From positions 1 through 64,000 of the forward strand of contig JADJRV010000003.1 in NCBI GenBank assembly GCA_016712045.1: 64,000 nucleotides of DNA. Reading direction: 5' to 3'. Shown here piece by piece: positions 37,141-44,729 of the stretch; position 1 is the stretch's first letter, and the number at the start of each line of letters is the position of its first letter. A program made the position numbers and the translations under genes. Source of the stretch: Chloracidobacterium sp. GTDB taxonomy: Bacteria; Acidobacteriota; Blastocatellia; Pyrinomonadales; Pyrinomonadaceae. The notes beneath the pieces are model-generated. The model was not told the origin of the DNA and did no database searches. It saw only the letters and a program-made list of their open reading frames with translations.

Positions 37141-39108
37141 ATGAGCGAATTAAACATCAAATTTGGCGATAACCAGCGGTCTATTCCCGCTCCCGCGACT
37201 GTGGCGGATGCGATAAAGGCGTTTGACCGCGATGGCCTCAAGAAAGCACTTGCCGCAAAAGTAAACGGCGAGGAGCTGGATCTGAATCGCGAATTGACCG
37301 CGACCGACGAGGTTCTCTCGATCGAGCCTATTATTGCGGATTCACACGATGGCCTTGAGCTAATTCGCCATTCGACCGCTCATCTGCTTGCTGCTGCGAT
37401 ACTCGATCTGTTTCCCGGCACAAAGCTCGGCGTTGGCCCGGCGTTGATGGAAGACCCGCGTTATGGATTCTATTACGATGTCATCGCTCCTCGAAACCTG
37501 ACCGAGGAAGATCTGCCCGTCATTGAGAAAAAGATGAAGTCGATGGCCAAGCAAAATCTGGTCTATCGCCGCGAGTTGGTTGATAAGGCGAGAATACTCG
37601 ATATTTTCAAAGAACGTGACGAGCCGCTCAAATGTGAGCTCATTACGGATAAAGTTACTGATTCGGCAACGCTTTATTACATCGACAATTCGCCATTTAT
37701 TGATTTCTGTCTCGGCCCGCACGTGCCGCATACCGGTAAATTGCAGGCTTTCAAACTGCTTGCGTTGTCCGGAGCATATTGGAAAGGCGACGCCGAACGC
37801 GAGCAGATGCAGCGTATTTACGGAACCGCGTTTGCAAAGCAAGAAGAGTTGGACGCGTGGCTCAAACAGCGTGAAGAGGCTGAGAAACGCGACCATCGTA
37901 AACTTGGAAAGCAGCTCGACCTATTTTCTATCGACGACGATTACGGCCAAGGACTGATACTTTGGCATCCGAAAGGCGGCATTATCCGCAACGAGATGGA
38001 ACGCCTGCTCAAAGAAGAATTGGAGCGTCGCGGGTACAGTTTTGTCTTTACGCCGCACATTGCGAAACGCGATCTGTGGGTAAAGAGCGGCCATGAGGGT
38101 AACTATTCCGATTCGATGTACGCTCCGACGAGCATTGAGGATGAGGAATACCGGCTCAAGCCGATGAACTGCCCTTTTCACATCGGCATTTATAAATCGA
38201 GCCCACGCTCGTACCGCGATCTGCCGCAGCGTTATTCTGAAATGGGTACCGTTTATCGTGCCGAGCTTTCCGGAACGCTCCACGGCCTGATGCGTGTTCG
38301 CGGTTTTTCGGTAGATGACGCACATTTATTTGTGCGGCCGGATCAGGTTCATACCGAGGTTGCGGATTGTTTGGATTTTGCCATCAAGGTTTTTGAGACC
38401 TATGGTTTCGACAAGGTCAAATTTGAACTGTCGGTTCGCGGTGGTGCTGAAAATAAAGGTTATCTCGGCTCTGACGAAGATTGGGCCGATGCCGAAAAGC
38501 AGCTTGCGAGTGCTCTCGAAGAGCGAAATATCACCTACGAACGCATCGAGGGCGAGGCCGCGTTTTACGGGCCAAAGATCGACATCAAGATCGAGGACGC
38601 CATCGGCCGCGTGTGGCAGCTTGGCACAATTCAGCTTGATTTTAATCTGCCGGAGCGTTTTGAGCTTGAATATACAGGCGACGATAACCAAAAGCATCGT
38701 CCGTTTATGATCCACCGGGCATTATTTGGTTCGATCGAACGATTCTTTGGCGTGTTGATCGAGCATTACGCGGGGGCGTTCCCGCTGTGGCTCGCGCCCG
38801 TTCAGGTGACGGTTTTGCCGATCACCGACCGTATCAACGATTATGCCGAACAGGTCGCGGCCGATCTCAGAGCCGCCGGTTTTCGTGTAGAATCGAATAC
38901 AATATCTGATAAGATCGGTGCAAAGATACGTGACGCACAGATGCAAAAGATCCCTTATATGCTCGTGCTGGGCGATAAGGAACTCGAGGACGGCACGGTG
39001 GCCGTTCGCGAACGTAAACAGGGCGACATCGGTGTGATGACGCTAAATGAGTTCAAAGAGAAAATTGCGGTTGAGAAATCAGCCGCAGTCTCTAGAACGG
39101 GTTATTAA
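37141..39108 (+). CDS. thrS: Threonyl-tRNA synthetase
   Basis: 655 residues from the ATG at 37141. The order is a TGS domain (about 1-60), the editing domain with HSTAHLLAAA, the class II catalytic core with the zinc Cys in MNCPFH and motif 3 in HRALFGSIERFFG, and the anticodon-binding domain (VTVLPITDRIND). It charges tRNA-Thr in the cytoplasm. The infC frame begins 14 nt after the stop, the classic thrS-infC-rpmI-rplT order. The 259-bp upstream gap holds a GC hairpin (CCCGCT/AGCGGG at about 36940-36957) but no T-box or other leader I recognise. Confidence 0.97.
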   Translation: MSELNIKFGDNQRSIPAPATVADAIKAFDRDGLKKALAAKVNGEELDLNRELTATDEVLSIEPIIADSHDGLELIRHSTAHLLAAAILDLFPGTKLGVGPALMEDPRYGFYYDVIAPRNLTEEDLPVIEKKMKSMAKQNLVYRRELVDKARILDIFKERDEPLKCELITDKVTDSATLYYIDNSPFIDFCLGPHVPHTGKLQAFKLLALSGAYWKGDAEREQMQRIYGTAFAKQEELDAWLKQREEAEKRDHRKLGKQLDLFSIDDDYGQGLILWHPKGGIIRNEMERLLKEELERRGYSFVFTPHIAKRDLWVKSGHEGNYSDSMYAPTSIEDEEYRLKPMNCPFHIGIYKSSPRSYRDLPQRYSEMGTVYRAELSGTLHGLMRVRGFSVDDAHLFVRPDQVHTEVADCLDFAIKVFETYGFDKVKFELSVRGGAENKGYLGSDEDWADAEKQLASALEERNITYERIEGEAAFYGPKIDIKIEDAIGRVWQLGTIQLDFNLPERFELEYTGDDNQKHRPFMIHRALFGSIERFFGVLIEHYAGAFPLWLAPVQVTVLPITDRINDYAEQVAADLRAAGFRVESNTISDKIGAKIRDAQMQKIPYMLVLGDKELEDGTVAVRERKQGDIGVMTLNEFKEKIAVEKSAAVSRTGY

Positions 39109-39122
39109 CAACGGAGGCATTT

Positions 39123-39812
39123 ATCGCTAGAAGATTTGGTGGAAAATTTAAGCCGCGGTTTCGTGAACCGCTGCACCGGACCAATGAACGCATACGCGTT
39201 CCGTCCGTTCGAGTTGTAACCGAGGATGGTGAGCTTTTTGGCGTTATGGATACGCGTGATGCTATCCAGGAAGCCCGAAATCGCGGTATCGACCTGGTCG
39301 AGATCGCACCTAAGGCTCAACCGCCGGTCTGTAAGATGATCGATTACGGCAAGTTTCTGTATGAGCAAAAGAAAAAAGCTCATGACGCCAAAAAGAAACA
39401 GGTCACGGTCGAGGTCAAAGAGATCAAGTTTCGCCCCGGCACCGACGATCACGATTACAGTTACCGCATGGAAAATGCCCGTAAATGGCTAAACGACGGT
39501 GACAAGGTCAGAGCCACCATCGCATTTCGCGGACGCGAGATGACGCACCGCGAGCTGGGGGGCAAGATCCTCAAAAAGCTTACTGCGGATCTGATAGACC
39601 TGGCAGATGTCGAGGTTTATCCAAAGATGGAAGGCTATCAGATGTTCACGATCTTTAATCCAAAGAAAGCGAAGGTCGCAGATGCCAAAAAAGCTACCCC
39701 AGAGGTAGTCGAAAAGGAAGAAAAACCGGTCAAGGCAGCGAAACCTGCAGCCAAGAAACCGGCGGCCAAGGCCAAGGCCGAGCCGAAAACAGACGAAGAC
39801 GAGATTTTTTAG
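39123..39812 (+). CDS. infC: Translation initiation factor IF-3, apparent AUC start
   Basis: 229 residues if the start is the ATC at 39123, 5 nt after a GGAGG at 39113-39117. This gives ARRFGGKFKPRFREPLHRTNERIRVP, the normal IF-3 beginning; the first ATG (39246) would delete the conserved N-terminal residues. infC is famous for AUU/AUC starts used for autoregulation. The N-domain ends near DYGKFLYEQKKK, and the C-domain contains KPGT-type FRPGTDDHDY and the AEVYPKMEG-like DVEVYPKMEG. A Lys/Ala/Pro tail of about 45 residues (KPAAKKPAAKAKAEPK) follows. It prevents premature subunit joining. Confidence 0.93.
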   Translation: MARRFGGKFKPRFREPLHRTNERIRVPSVRVVTEDGELFGVMDTRDAIQEARNRGIDLVEIAPKAQPPVCKMIDYGKFLYEQKKKAHDAKKKQVTVEVKEIKFRPGTDDHDYSYRMENARKWLNDGDKVRATIAFRGREMTHRELGGKILKKLTADLIDLADVEVYPKMEGYQMFTIFNPKKAKVADAKKATPEVVEKEEKPVKAAKPAAKKPAAKAKAEPKTDEDEIF

Positions 39813-39833
39813 ATAGTTAGACAGGAGAGAGTT

Positions 39834-40037
39834 ATGCCAAAACTAAAAACACACAAGGGCGCGGCAAAGCGTTTTCGCTCAACCGCCAGCGGCAAGTTCA
39901 AACGCGGACACAGCCACGCACGTCATATTTTGACCAAAAAAACGAGCAAGCGTAAACGCAATCTGGATATCGATTGCTTAGTATCCGAAGGCGATCAGAA
40001 ACGCGTCGAAAAGATGCTGCCGTACGGAAGAGATTAA
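39834..40037 (+). CDS. rpmI: 50S ribosomal protein L35
   Basis: 67 residues starting MPKLKTHKGAAKRFRSTASGK, the full family length and highly basic. An AGGAGAG ribosome-binding site lies 5 nt or so before the ATG. It is assembled into the large subunit. It lies between infC and rplT as in most bacteria, separated from rplT by a 16-bp hairpin. Confidence 0.98.
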   Translation: MPKLKTHKGAAKRFRSTASGKFKRGHSHARHILTKKTSKRKRNLDIDCLVSEGDQKRVEKMLPYGRD

Positions 40038-40042
40038 AGGAT

Positions 40043-40109
40043 AAAGGCGAAAGGATAAGGGATAAAGTTCTGAAACACTTTAGCCTTTCTCCTTTATCCT
40101 TTCGCCTTT
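40043..40109 (+). repeat. Perfect 16-bp inverted repeat between rpmI and rplT
   Basis: AAAGGCGAAAGGATAA (40043-40058) is perfectly complementary to TTATCCTTTCGCCTTT (40094-40109). A second set, GGGATAAAG and CTTTCTCC, extends the helix. The hairpin lies between the rpmI stop and the rplT ribosome-binding site (AAGGAG). It has no T tail. A role in L20-mediated control or mRNA stability is possible; it may also be a mobile intergenic repeat. Confidence 0.75.
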
Positions 40110-40131
40110 GAACGACTGGAAGGAGTGAATT

Positions 40132-40512
40132 ATGCCAAGAGCAAAACGTGGTAATAAACGTTTAGAAAAACGTAAGAAAATTTTAGCCTTAGCCAAAGGC
40201 TATCGTGGAACGAAATCAAAACTGTATCGCTCGGCCAAAGAGTCGGTCGAACGAGCACTAAACTTTGCCTACACCGGCAGAAAGCTGAAAAAGCGTGATT
40301 TTCGTAAATTGTGGATCGTCCGTATCAACGCGGCTTGCCGTCTTAATGACATCAAGTATTCGCAGTTCATTCACGGCCTGAACCTCGCCGAGATCGAATT
40401 GGACCGCAAAGTCCTTGCCGACATGGCGGTAAAGCAGCCTGAAACATTTGCGTCGATAGTCGGACAGGCAAAGGACGCTATCGGCAAACAAAAGCCGACA
40501 GTAGCAGCCTAA
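40132..40512 (+). CDS. rplT: 50S ribosomal protein L20
   Basis: 126 residues beginning MPRAKRGNKRLEKRKKILAL, with the conserved SKLYRSAKESVERALNFAYTG and the YSQFIHGLNLAEIELDRKVL core. AAGGAG lies 7 nt upstream. It binds 23S rRNA early in assembly and, in other bacteria, represses its own operon. The VOC gene starts 6 nt after the stop. Confidence 0.98.
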   Translation: MPRAKRGNKRLEKRKKILALAKGYRGTKSKLYRSAKESVERALNFAYTGRKLKKRDFRKLWIVRINAACRLNDIKYSQFIHGLNLAEIELDRKVLADMAVKQPETFASIVGQAKDAIGKQKPTVAA

Positions 40513-40518
40513 ACACAT

Positions 40519-40890
40519 ATGATCCAGGGTCTGAGAACGGCGGTCTATAAGGTCGCCGATCTTGAACAAGCAAAAGCGTGGTATTCCGATATGCTCGGGA
40601 TCGAGCCGTATTTTGATGAGCCGTTCTATGTCGGCTACAACGTTGGCGGTTATGAACTTGGCTTAGATCCTGACATGGACGGTGTGACAACGGGCAACAA
40701 CGTTGGTATCTACTGGGGAGTTGCGGATGCAAAGGCGTCTTTTGCTGAACTAACTGCAAAAGGTGCTGAGGTGGATACTGAACCTCTTGAGGTCGGCGGT
40801 GGGATTATTGTCGCAACCGTGCTGGATCCATTTGGTAATGTATTCGGTATCATCGAAAACCCGCATTTCACCCAGAGTGAAGCGGGATAA
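40519..40890 (+). CDS. VOC superfamily (glyoxalase/bleomycin-resistance fold) protein
   Basis: 123 residues of the vicinal-oxygen-chelate fold: TAVYKVADLEQAKAWYSDML at the N terminus, ELGLDPDMDG in the middle, and TVLDPFGNVFGIIENPH at the C terminus. Metal-ligand pattern (His1/Gln, Glu) is not obvious: the first site reads TAVYKV without His, so catalytic function is doubtful. It starts 6 nt after rplT and is ended by a terminator. The function is not deducible from context. Confidence 0.85.
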   Translation: MIQGLRTAVYKVADLEQAKAWYSDMLGIEPYFDEPFYVGYNVGGYELGLDPDMDGVTTGNNVGIYWGVADAKASFAELTAKGAEVDTEPLEVGGGIIVATVLDPFGNVFGIIENPHFTQSEAG

Positions 40891-40916
40891 TACTAGATAT
40901 CAATAAAATGATATTA

Positions 40917-40948
40917 AGGCGTCTGGATATTTGTCCTGACGCTTTTTT
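40917..40948 (+). terminator. Rho-independent terminator
   Basis: GGCGTC and GGA on the 5' arm pair with TCC and GACGC on the 3' arm (one bulged T on each side), followed by T6. It ends the thrS-infC-rpmI-rplT-VOC run before the converging kbl gene. Confidence 0.75.
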
Positions 40949-40953
40949 ATTTC

Positions 40954-42138
40954 TCAAATTCCCAATTCGTCTTTCGCCTCTGCAAAACATCGTACAGCAA
41001 AATCCAGATCCTCACGAGAGTGTGCCGCTGAAACCTGTGTTCGGATACGTGCCTTCCCTTTGGGTACGACCGGAAATGAGAAAGCGATGACGTAAACTCC
41101 GCGTTTCAGCATCGCTTCGGCCATTTTTGTGGCAAGCACCGCATCGCCGAACATTACGGGGACGATCGGATGTTCACCGGGAACGATCTCAAGGCCGATG
41201 GACGAAAGCTTTTCGCGGAAATATCTTGTATTGTCCATCAACTTGTCGCGAAGTTCAGTCGACCCGTTGAGCATATCGATCGCCGCAATGGCTGCCGATA
41301 CGATCGGTGGTGCAACCGAATTCGAGAACAAATACGGCCGCGAACGCTGGCGCAACAGATCGATGATCTCTTGTTTCCCGCTTGTATAGCCGCCGCTGGC
41401 ACCGCCTAGAGCCTTGCCGAGCGTTCCAGTGATCACATCGACGCGATCCATCACATTATGATGTTCGTGAACGCCACGTCCGGTTTTACCCATAAAACCT
41501 ACCGCGTGCGAATCGTCGACCATCACCATCGCGTCATATTTATCGGCTAGATCGCATATCTCCGGCAATTTGGCAATAAAACCGTCCATCGAAAAAATGC
41601 CGTCGGTTGCGATCATCTTAAATCTCGCCGACGAAGCTTCCTGCAATTTCGCCTCAAGATCGGCCATATCGCCATTTTCGTATCGAAAACGTTGGGCTTT
41701 GCTCAAACGAATTCCATCGATAACGCTGGCGTGGTTCAGAGAATCTGAAATTACCGCATCTTCTTCACTCAATACCGTCTCAAACAGCCCGCCATTCGCG
41801 TCAAAACAAGACGTGTAAAGGATCGTGTCCTCGGTCCCAAGAAACGCACTGATCTTCGCCTCGAGCTGTTTGTGTATCGTCTGCGTCCCGCAAATAAACC
41901 GAACCGACGACAACCCAAATCCCCACTCTTCAAGCCCTTTCTTCGCTGCCGCCACGATCGACGGATCGTCCGAAAGCCCAAGATAGTTATTCGCGCACAT
42001 GTTCAGTACGCTTTTGCCGCCGGTGACGTTAATATGAGCTTCCTGCGGGCTCTCGATGACACGCTCGCTTTTATACAATCCGGCATCCCTGATCTCATTC
42101 AGAACTCCGGCAAAATGTTCCTGCGCTTTTCCGTACAT
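40954..42138 (-). CDS. kbl: Glycine C-acetyltransferase (2-amino-3-ketobutyrate CoA ligase)
   Basis: 394 residues of the alpha-oxoamine synthase family. NYLGLSDDPSIVAAAKKGLE near residue 50, PLP-contact VMVDDSHAVGF, and the Schiff-base lysine in ITGTLGKALGGASGG identify it. It cleaves 2-amino-3-oxobutanoate with CoA to glycine and acetyl-CoA in the cytoplasm, the second step of threonine catabolism. It is 38 bp after tdh, which makes the first step, on the same strand; the two form an operon. Confidence 0.96.
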   Translation of the reverse strand: MYGKAQEHFAGVLNEIRDAGLYKSERVIESPQEAHINVTGGKSVLNMCANNYLGLSDDPSIVAAAKKGLEEWGFGLSSVRFICGTQTIHKQLEAKISAFLGTEDTILYTSCFDANGGLFETVLSEEDAVISDSLNHASVIDGIRLSKAQRFRYENGDMADLEAKLQEASSARFKMIATDGIFSMDGFIAKLPEICDLADKYDAMVMVDDSHAVGFMGKTGRGVHEHHNVMDRVDVITGTLGKALGGASGGYTSGKQEIIDLLRQRSRPYLFSNSVAPPIVSAAIAAIDMLNGSTELRDKLMDNTRYFREKLSSIGLEIVPGEHPIVPVMFGDAVLATKMAEAMLKRGVYVIAFSFPVVPKGKARIRTQVSAAHSREDLDFAVRCFAEAKDELGI

Positions 42139-42176
42139 ATTTTTAACTTCTTTCGTATATCTCGCGCTTAATCGTC

Positions 42177-43208
42177 CTATATCTCACTCCAATCCAAAAC
42201 AACCTTCCCACCATTTCCCTCTCGCATTGCTTCAAATCCTTTCTCAAAATCTTTGTAAGAATAGCGATGAGTGATAACCGGCTCTATATCTAGACCCGAC
42301 TCGAGCAAAACGCTCATCTGATACCATGTTTCATACATTTCACGGCCGTAAATACCCTTGATCGTCAGCATGTTGAAGATGACGGTTTTCCAATTGATCG
42401 AAAATTCGTCCGAAGGAATTCCAAGAAACGCTATATTCCCGCCGTGCGTCATGTTCGCGAGCATGTCACGAAAGGCCGAAGGATTGCCGGACATTTCCAT
42501 GCCAACATCAAAACCCTCTTTCATACCCAATTCTTTCTGCACGTCTGCTATCGACTTCTCGCGAACATCAACGGCCAGTGTCACATCAAACTTCTTCGCC
42601 AGTTCGAGGCGGTTCGGATTAACATCCGTTATAACAACGTGCCGAGCACCCGCATGTTTTGCAACCGCCGCAGCCATAATGCCAATCGGCCCGGCTCCGG
42701 TAATCAGAACATCTTCGCCGAAAGTTTCGAACGCAAGTGCCGTATGTACCGCATTACCGAACGGATCAAATATTGCCGCAACATCAAGATTTACGTTTGG
42801 ACTGTGCTTCCAAATATTCGTGAACGGCACCGCCATGTACTCTGCGAATCCGCCGTCGGTATTGACGCCGTAACCAAGCGTGTTGGCACATTTATACCGA
42901 CGCCCCGCTAAGCAATTGCGGCAGCGACCGCAGACCAGGTGGCCCTCTACGCTTACAATATCGCCAACGTAAAAGTCATTGACATTCGAGCCAACTTCGA
43001 CGATCTCGCCAACCAACTCATGACCAAGTATTGTTGGCACTTTGATCGTGCTTTGCGCCCACGCGTCCCAATTGTATATATGAAGATCTGTACCGCAAAT
43101 GCCGGTCTTTTTCAACCGGATCAACACGTCATTAATACCGATGGTTGGTTCCGGCACGTCTTCGAGCCAAAGACCGACCTCGGCCTTGCTCTTTACTATG
43201 GCTTTCAT
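42177..43208 (-). CDS. tdh: L-threonine 3-dehydrogenase
   Basis: 343 residues of the zinc-dependent medium-chain dehydrogenases. The catalytic zinc ligands are Cys38 in TGICGTDLHIYNW and His63-Glu64 in ILGHELVGE; the structural zinc Cys cluster is CGRCRNCLAGRRYKC. The Rossmann motif is TGAGPIGIMAAAVAKHAG. It oxidises threonine with NAD+ to 2-amino-3-oxobutanoate, which Kbl then cleaves. First gene of the tdh-kbl pair, divergent from pheS. The promoter must lie in the 173-bp gap to pheS. Confidence 0.96.
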   Translation of the reverse strand: MKAIVKSKAEVGLWLEDVPEPTIGINDVLIRLKKTGICGTDLHIYNWDAWAQSTIKVPTILGHELVGEIVEVGSNVNDFYVGDIVSVEGHLVCGRCRNCLAGRRYKCANTLGYGVNTDGGFAEYMAVPFTNIWKHSPNVNLDVAAIFDPFGNAVHTALAFETFGEDVLITGAGPIGIMAAAVAKHAGARHVVITDVNPNRLELAKKFDVTLAVDVREKSIADVQKELGMKEGFDVGMEMSGNPSAFRDMLANMTHGGNIAFLGIPSDEFSINWKTVIFNMLTIKGIYGREMYETWYQMSVLLESGLDIEPVITHRYSYKDFEKGFEAMREGNGGKVVLDWSEI

Positions 43209-43381
43209 TTTTCAAAGCTCCTTATGGCTGTACAACGGCTACATTTTCCATGATATCACCGCTAGAGGTCCGGTCAAAAGAGGTCGTATAACACGTTTTT
43301 AACCACGTATTTTACGAGATTCCGCATCACTGCTAGAATTAGGTTTTCAGTCGCTGCTGCAAACTGATATTCTCTAAACTT

Positions 43382-44473
43382 ATGTCCGAAGAACGAGATC
43401 GAGTCGAAGCGATTCTGACCGCATTCCAAAATGAATTTGAACCTTATGCCGACCTAAGCCTCGATGGGGCGTCGCTCGACGAGGTCGAAACAAAACTGCG
43501 TGAGGTCGCCGAGATAAAGGTCCGCCACACCGGTAAAAAATCAGCGATCTCAGGTGCGATGAATTTGGTGGGTAAAGTTGCTCCTGATGAGCGCGCGGGA
43601 TTTGGTCACTTTGTGCAGTCTGTCCAGAAGGATATCGCCGCCAAGATCGATGCGGTTGAAAGGACACTCAATGAATTCATCACAAGCGCAAAGATAGAAA
43701 GCGAGCGTCTGGATGTAACTTTGCCCGGCCGCCGGCCGCGAACGGGCCATCTCCACCCCATCACGATATTACGGCAAAAGATCGAGGATATCTTTGTCTC
43801 GATGGGTTACGCGATCGAGGACGACCGCGAGATCGAAACGGATCATTATAATTTTGACGCGTTAAATATCCCCGAGGGACATCCGGCCCGTGAATCTCAG
43901 GATACGTTTTACACGACGCAGGGATTTGCCTTACGTTCGCAAACCTCGACTGTCCAGATCCGTGCGATGGAACGACGCGGTGTTCCGATCCGCATCATCG
44001 CTCCGGGCAAAGTTTTTCGTCGTGATACGCCCGACATGACCCATGTGCCTATGTTTCACCAGATCGAGGGCCTCTGCGTCGATAAGGGCATCACGATGGC
44101 CCATCTAAAAGGCACCGTCACGGAATGGCTCAAACGGCTGTTTGGCGAAGATACCGTGACGCGTTTTCGCCCGTCATACTTCCCTTTTACCGAGCCGTCA
44201 GCGGAGTTTGATTTTTCGTGCTTCAAATGTCACGGTACCGGTAAATTTGACGGCGACCGCTGCCGTCCGTGCAAAGGTTCGGGCTGGATCGAACTCGGCG
44301 GCTCCGGGATGGTCCATCCGAACGTCTTGAAAGCTGTCGGCGTCGATCCGACAATCTATTCCGGCTTTGCGTTTGGCTTTGGCCTCGAGCGAATGGCTGC
44401 TCTGATGTATTCGATCGATGACATCAGGCATATGTTTGAGAACGACGTAAGGTTTTTGGAGCAGTTCAAATAG
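43382..44473 (+). CDS. pheS: Phenylalanyl-tRNA synthetase alpha subunit
   Basis: 363 residues. An N-terminal coiled coil (1-95) with KIKVRHTGKKSAISG-type segment EIKVRHTGKKSAI leads into the class II catalytic domain: HPITILRQKIEDIF, FDALNIPEGHPAR, MTHVPMFHQIEGL, and the Cys-rich CFKCHGTGKFDGDRCRPC loop, then GSGMVHPNVLKAVG and FAFGFGLERMAAL. It forms the catalytic half of the alpha2beta2 enzyme. A small membrane protein gene is wedged between it and pheT. Confidence 0.97.
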   Translation: MSEERDRVEAILTAFQNEFEPYADLSLDGASLDEVETKLREVAEIKVRHTGKKSAISGAMNLVGKVAPDERAGFGHFVQSVQKDIAAKIDAVERTLNEFITSAKIESERLDVTLPGRRPRTGHLHPITILRQKIEDIFVSMGYAIEDDREIETDHYNFDALNIPEGHPARESQDTFYTTQGFALRSQTSTVQIRAMERRGVPIRIIAPGKVFRRDTPDMTHVPMFHQIEGLCVDKGITMAHLKGTVTEWLKRLFGEDTVTRFRPSYFPFTEPSAEFDFSCFKCHGTGKFDGDRCRPCKGSGWIELGGSGMVHPNVLKAVGVDPTIYSGFAFGFGLERMAALMYSIDDIRHMFENDVRFLEQFK

Positions 44474-44477
44474 AGCG

Positions 44478-44711
44478 ATGGGCCTCCGAAAAAAGAACAT
44501 CATTATCGGAATAATTGCTTTGCTTTTGGGTCTGCTGTCACTGATGATGTTCGGTTTTGAAGTCCGCGACGGCGTTTTACAAGGTAGTCGGAGTCGTGGA
44601 ATGACCCAAGCCAATAACCCAATAGGGTTTTACGTGAGCATCGTGTGCGAGTGCTTGGTTGGTTTGGCCCTTTCGGCTTTCGGTGTCTATTCGATACGAC
44701 GAAAAGATTAA
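44478..44711 (+). CDS. Small two-span membrane protein between pheS and pheT
   Basis: 77 residues starting 5 nt after the pheS stop. Two hydrophobic segments (IIIGIIALLLGLLSLMMFGF and FYVSIVCECLVGLALSAFGVY) connected by a short polar loop (QGSRSRGMTQANN), ending in a basic tail (SIRRKD). It is almost certainly translated with pheS and pheT. I do not recognise a family, and nothing suggests a role in tRNA charging. Confidence 0.65.
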   Translation: MGLRKKNIIIGIIALLLGLLSLMMFGFEVRDGVLQGSRSRGMTQANNPIGFYVSIVCECLVGLALSAFGVYSIRRKD

Positions 44712-44729
44712 TCTGAGACAGTTTTTGTT

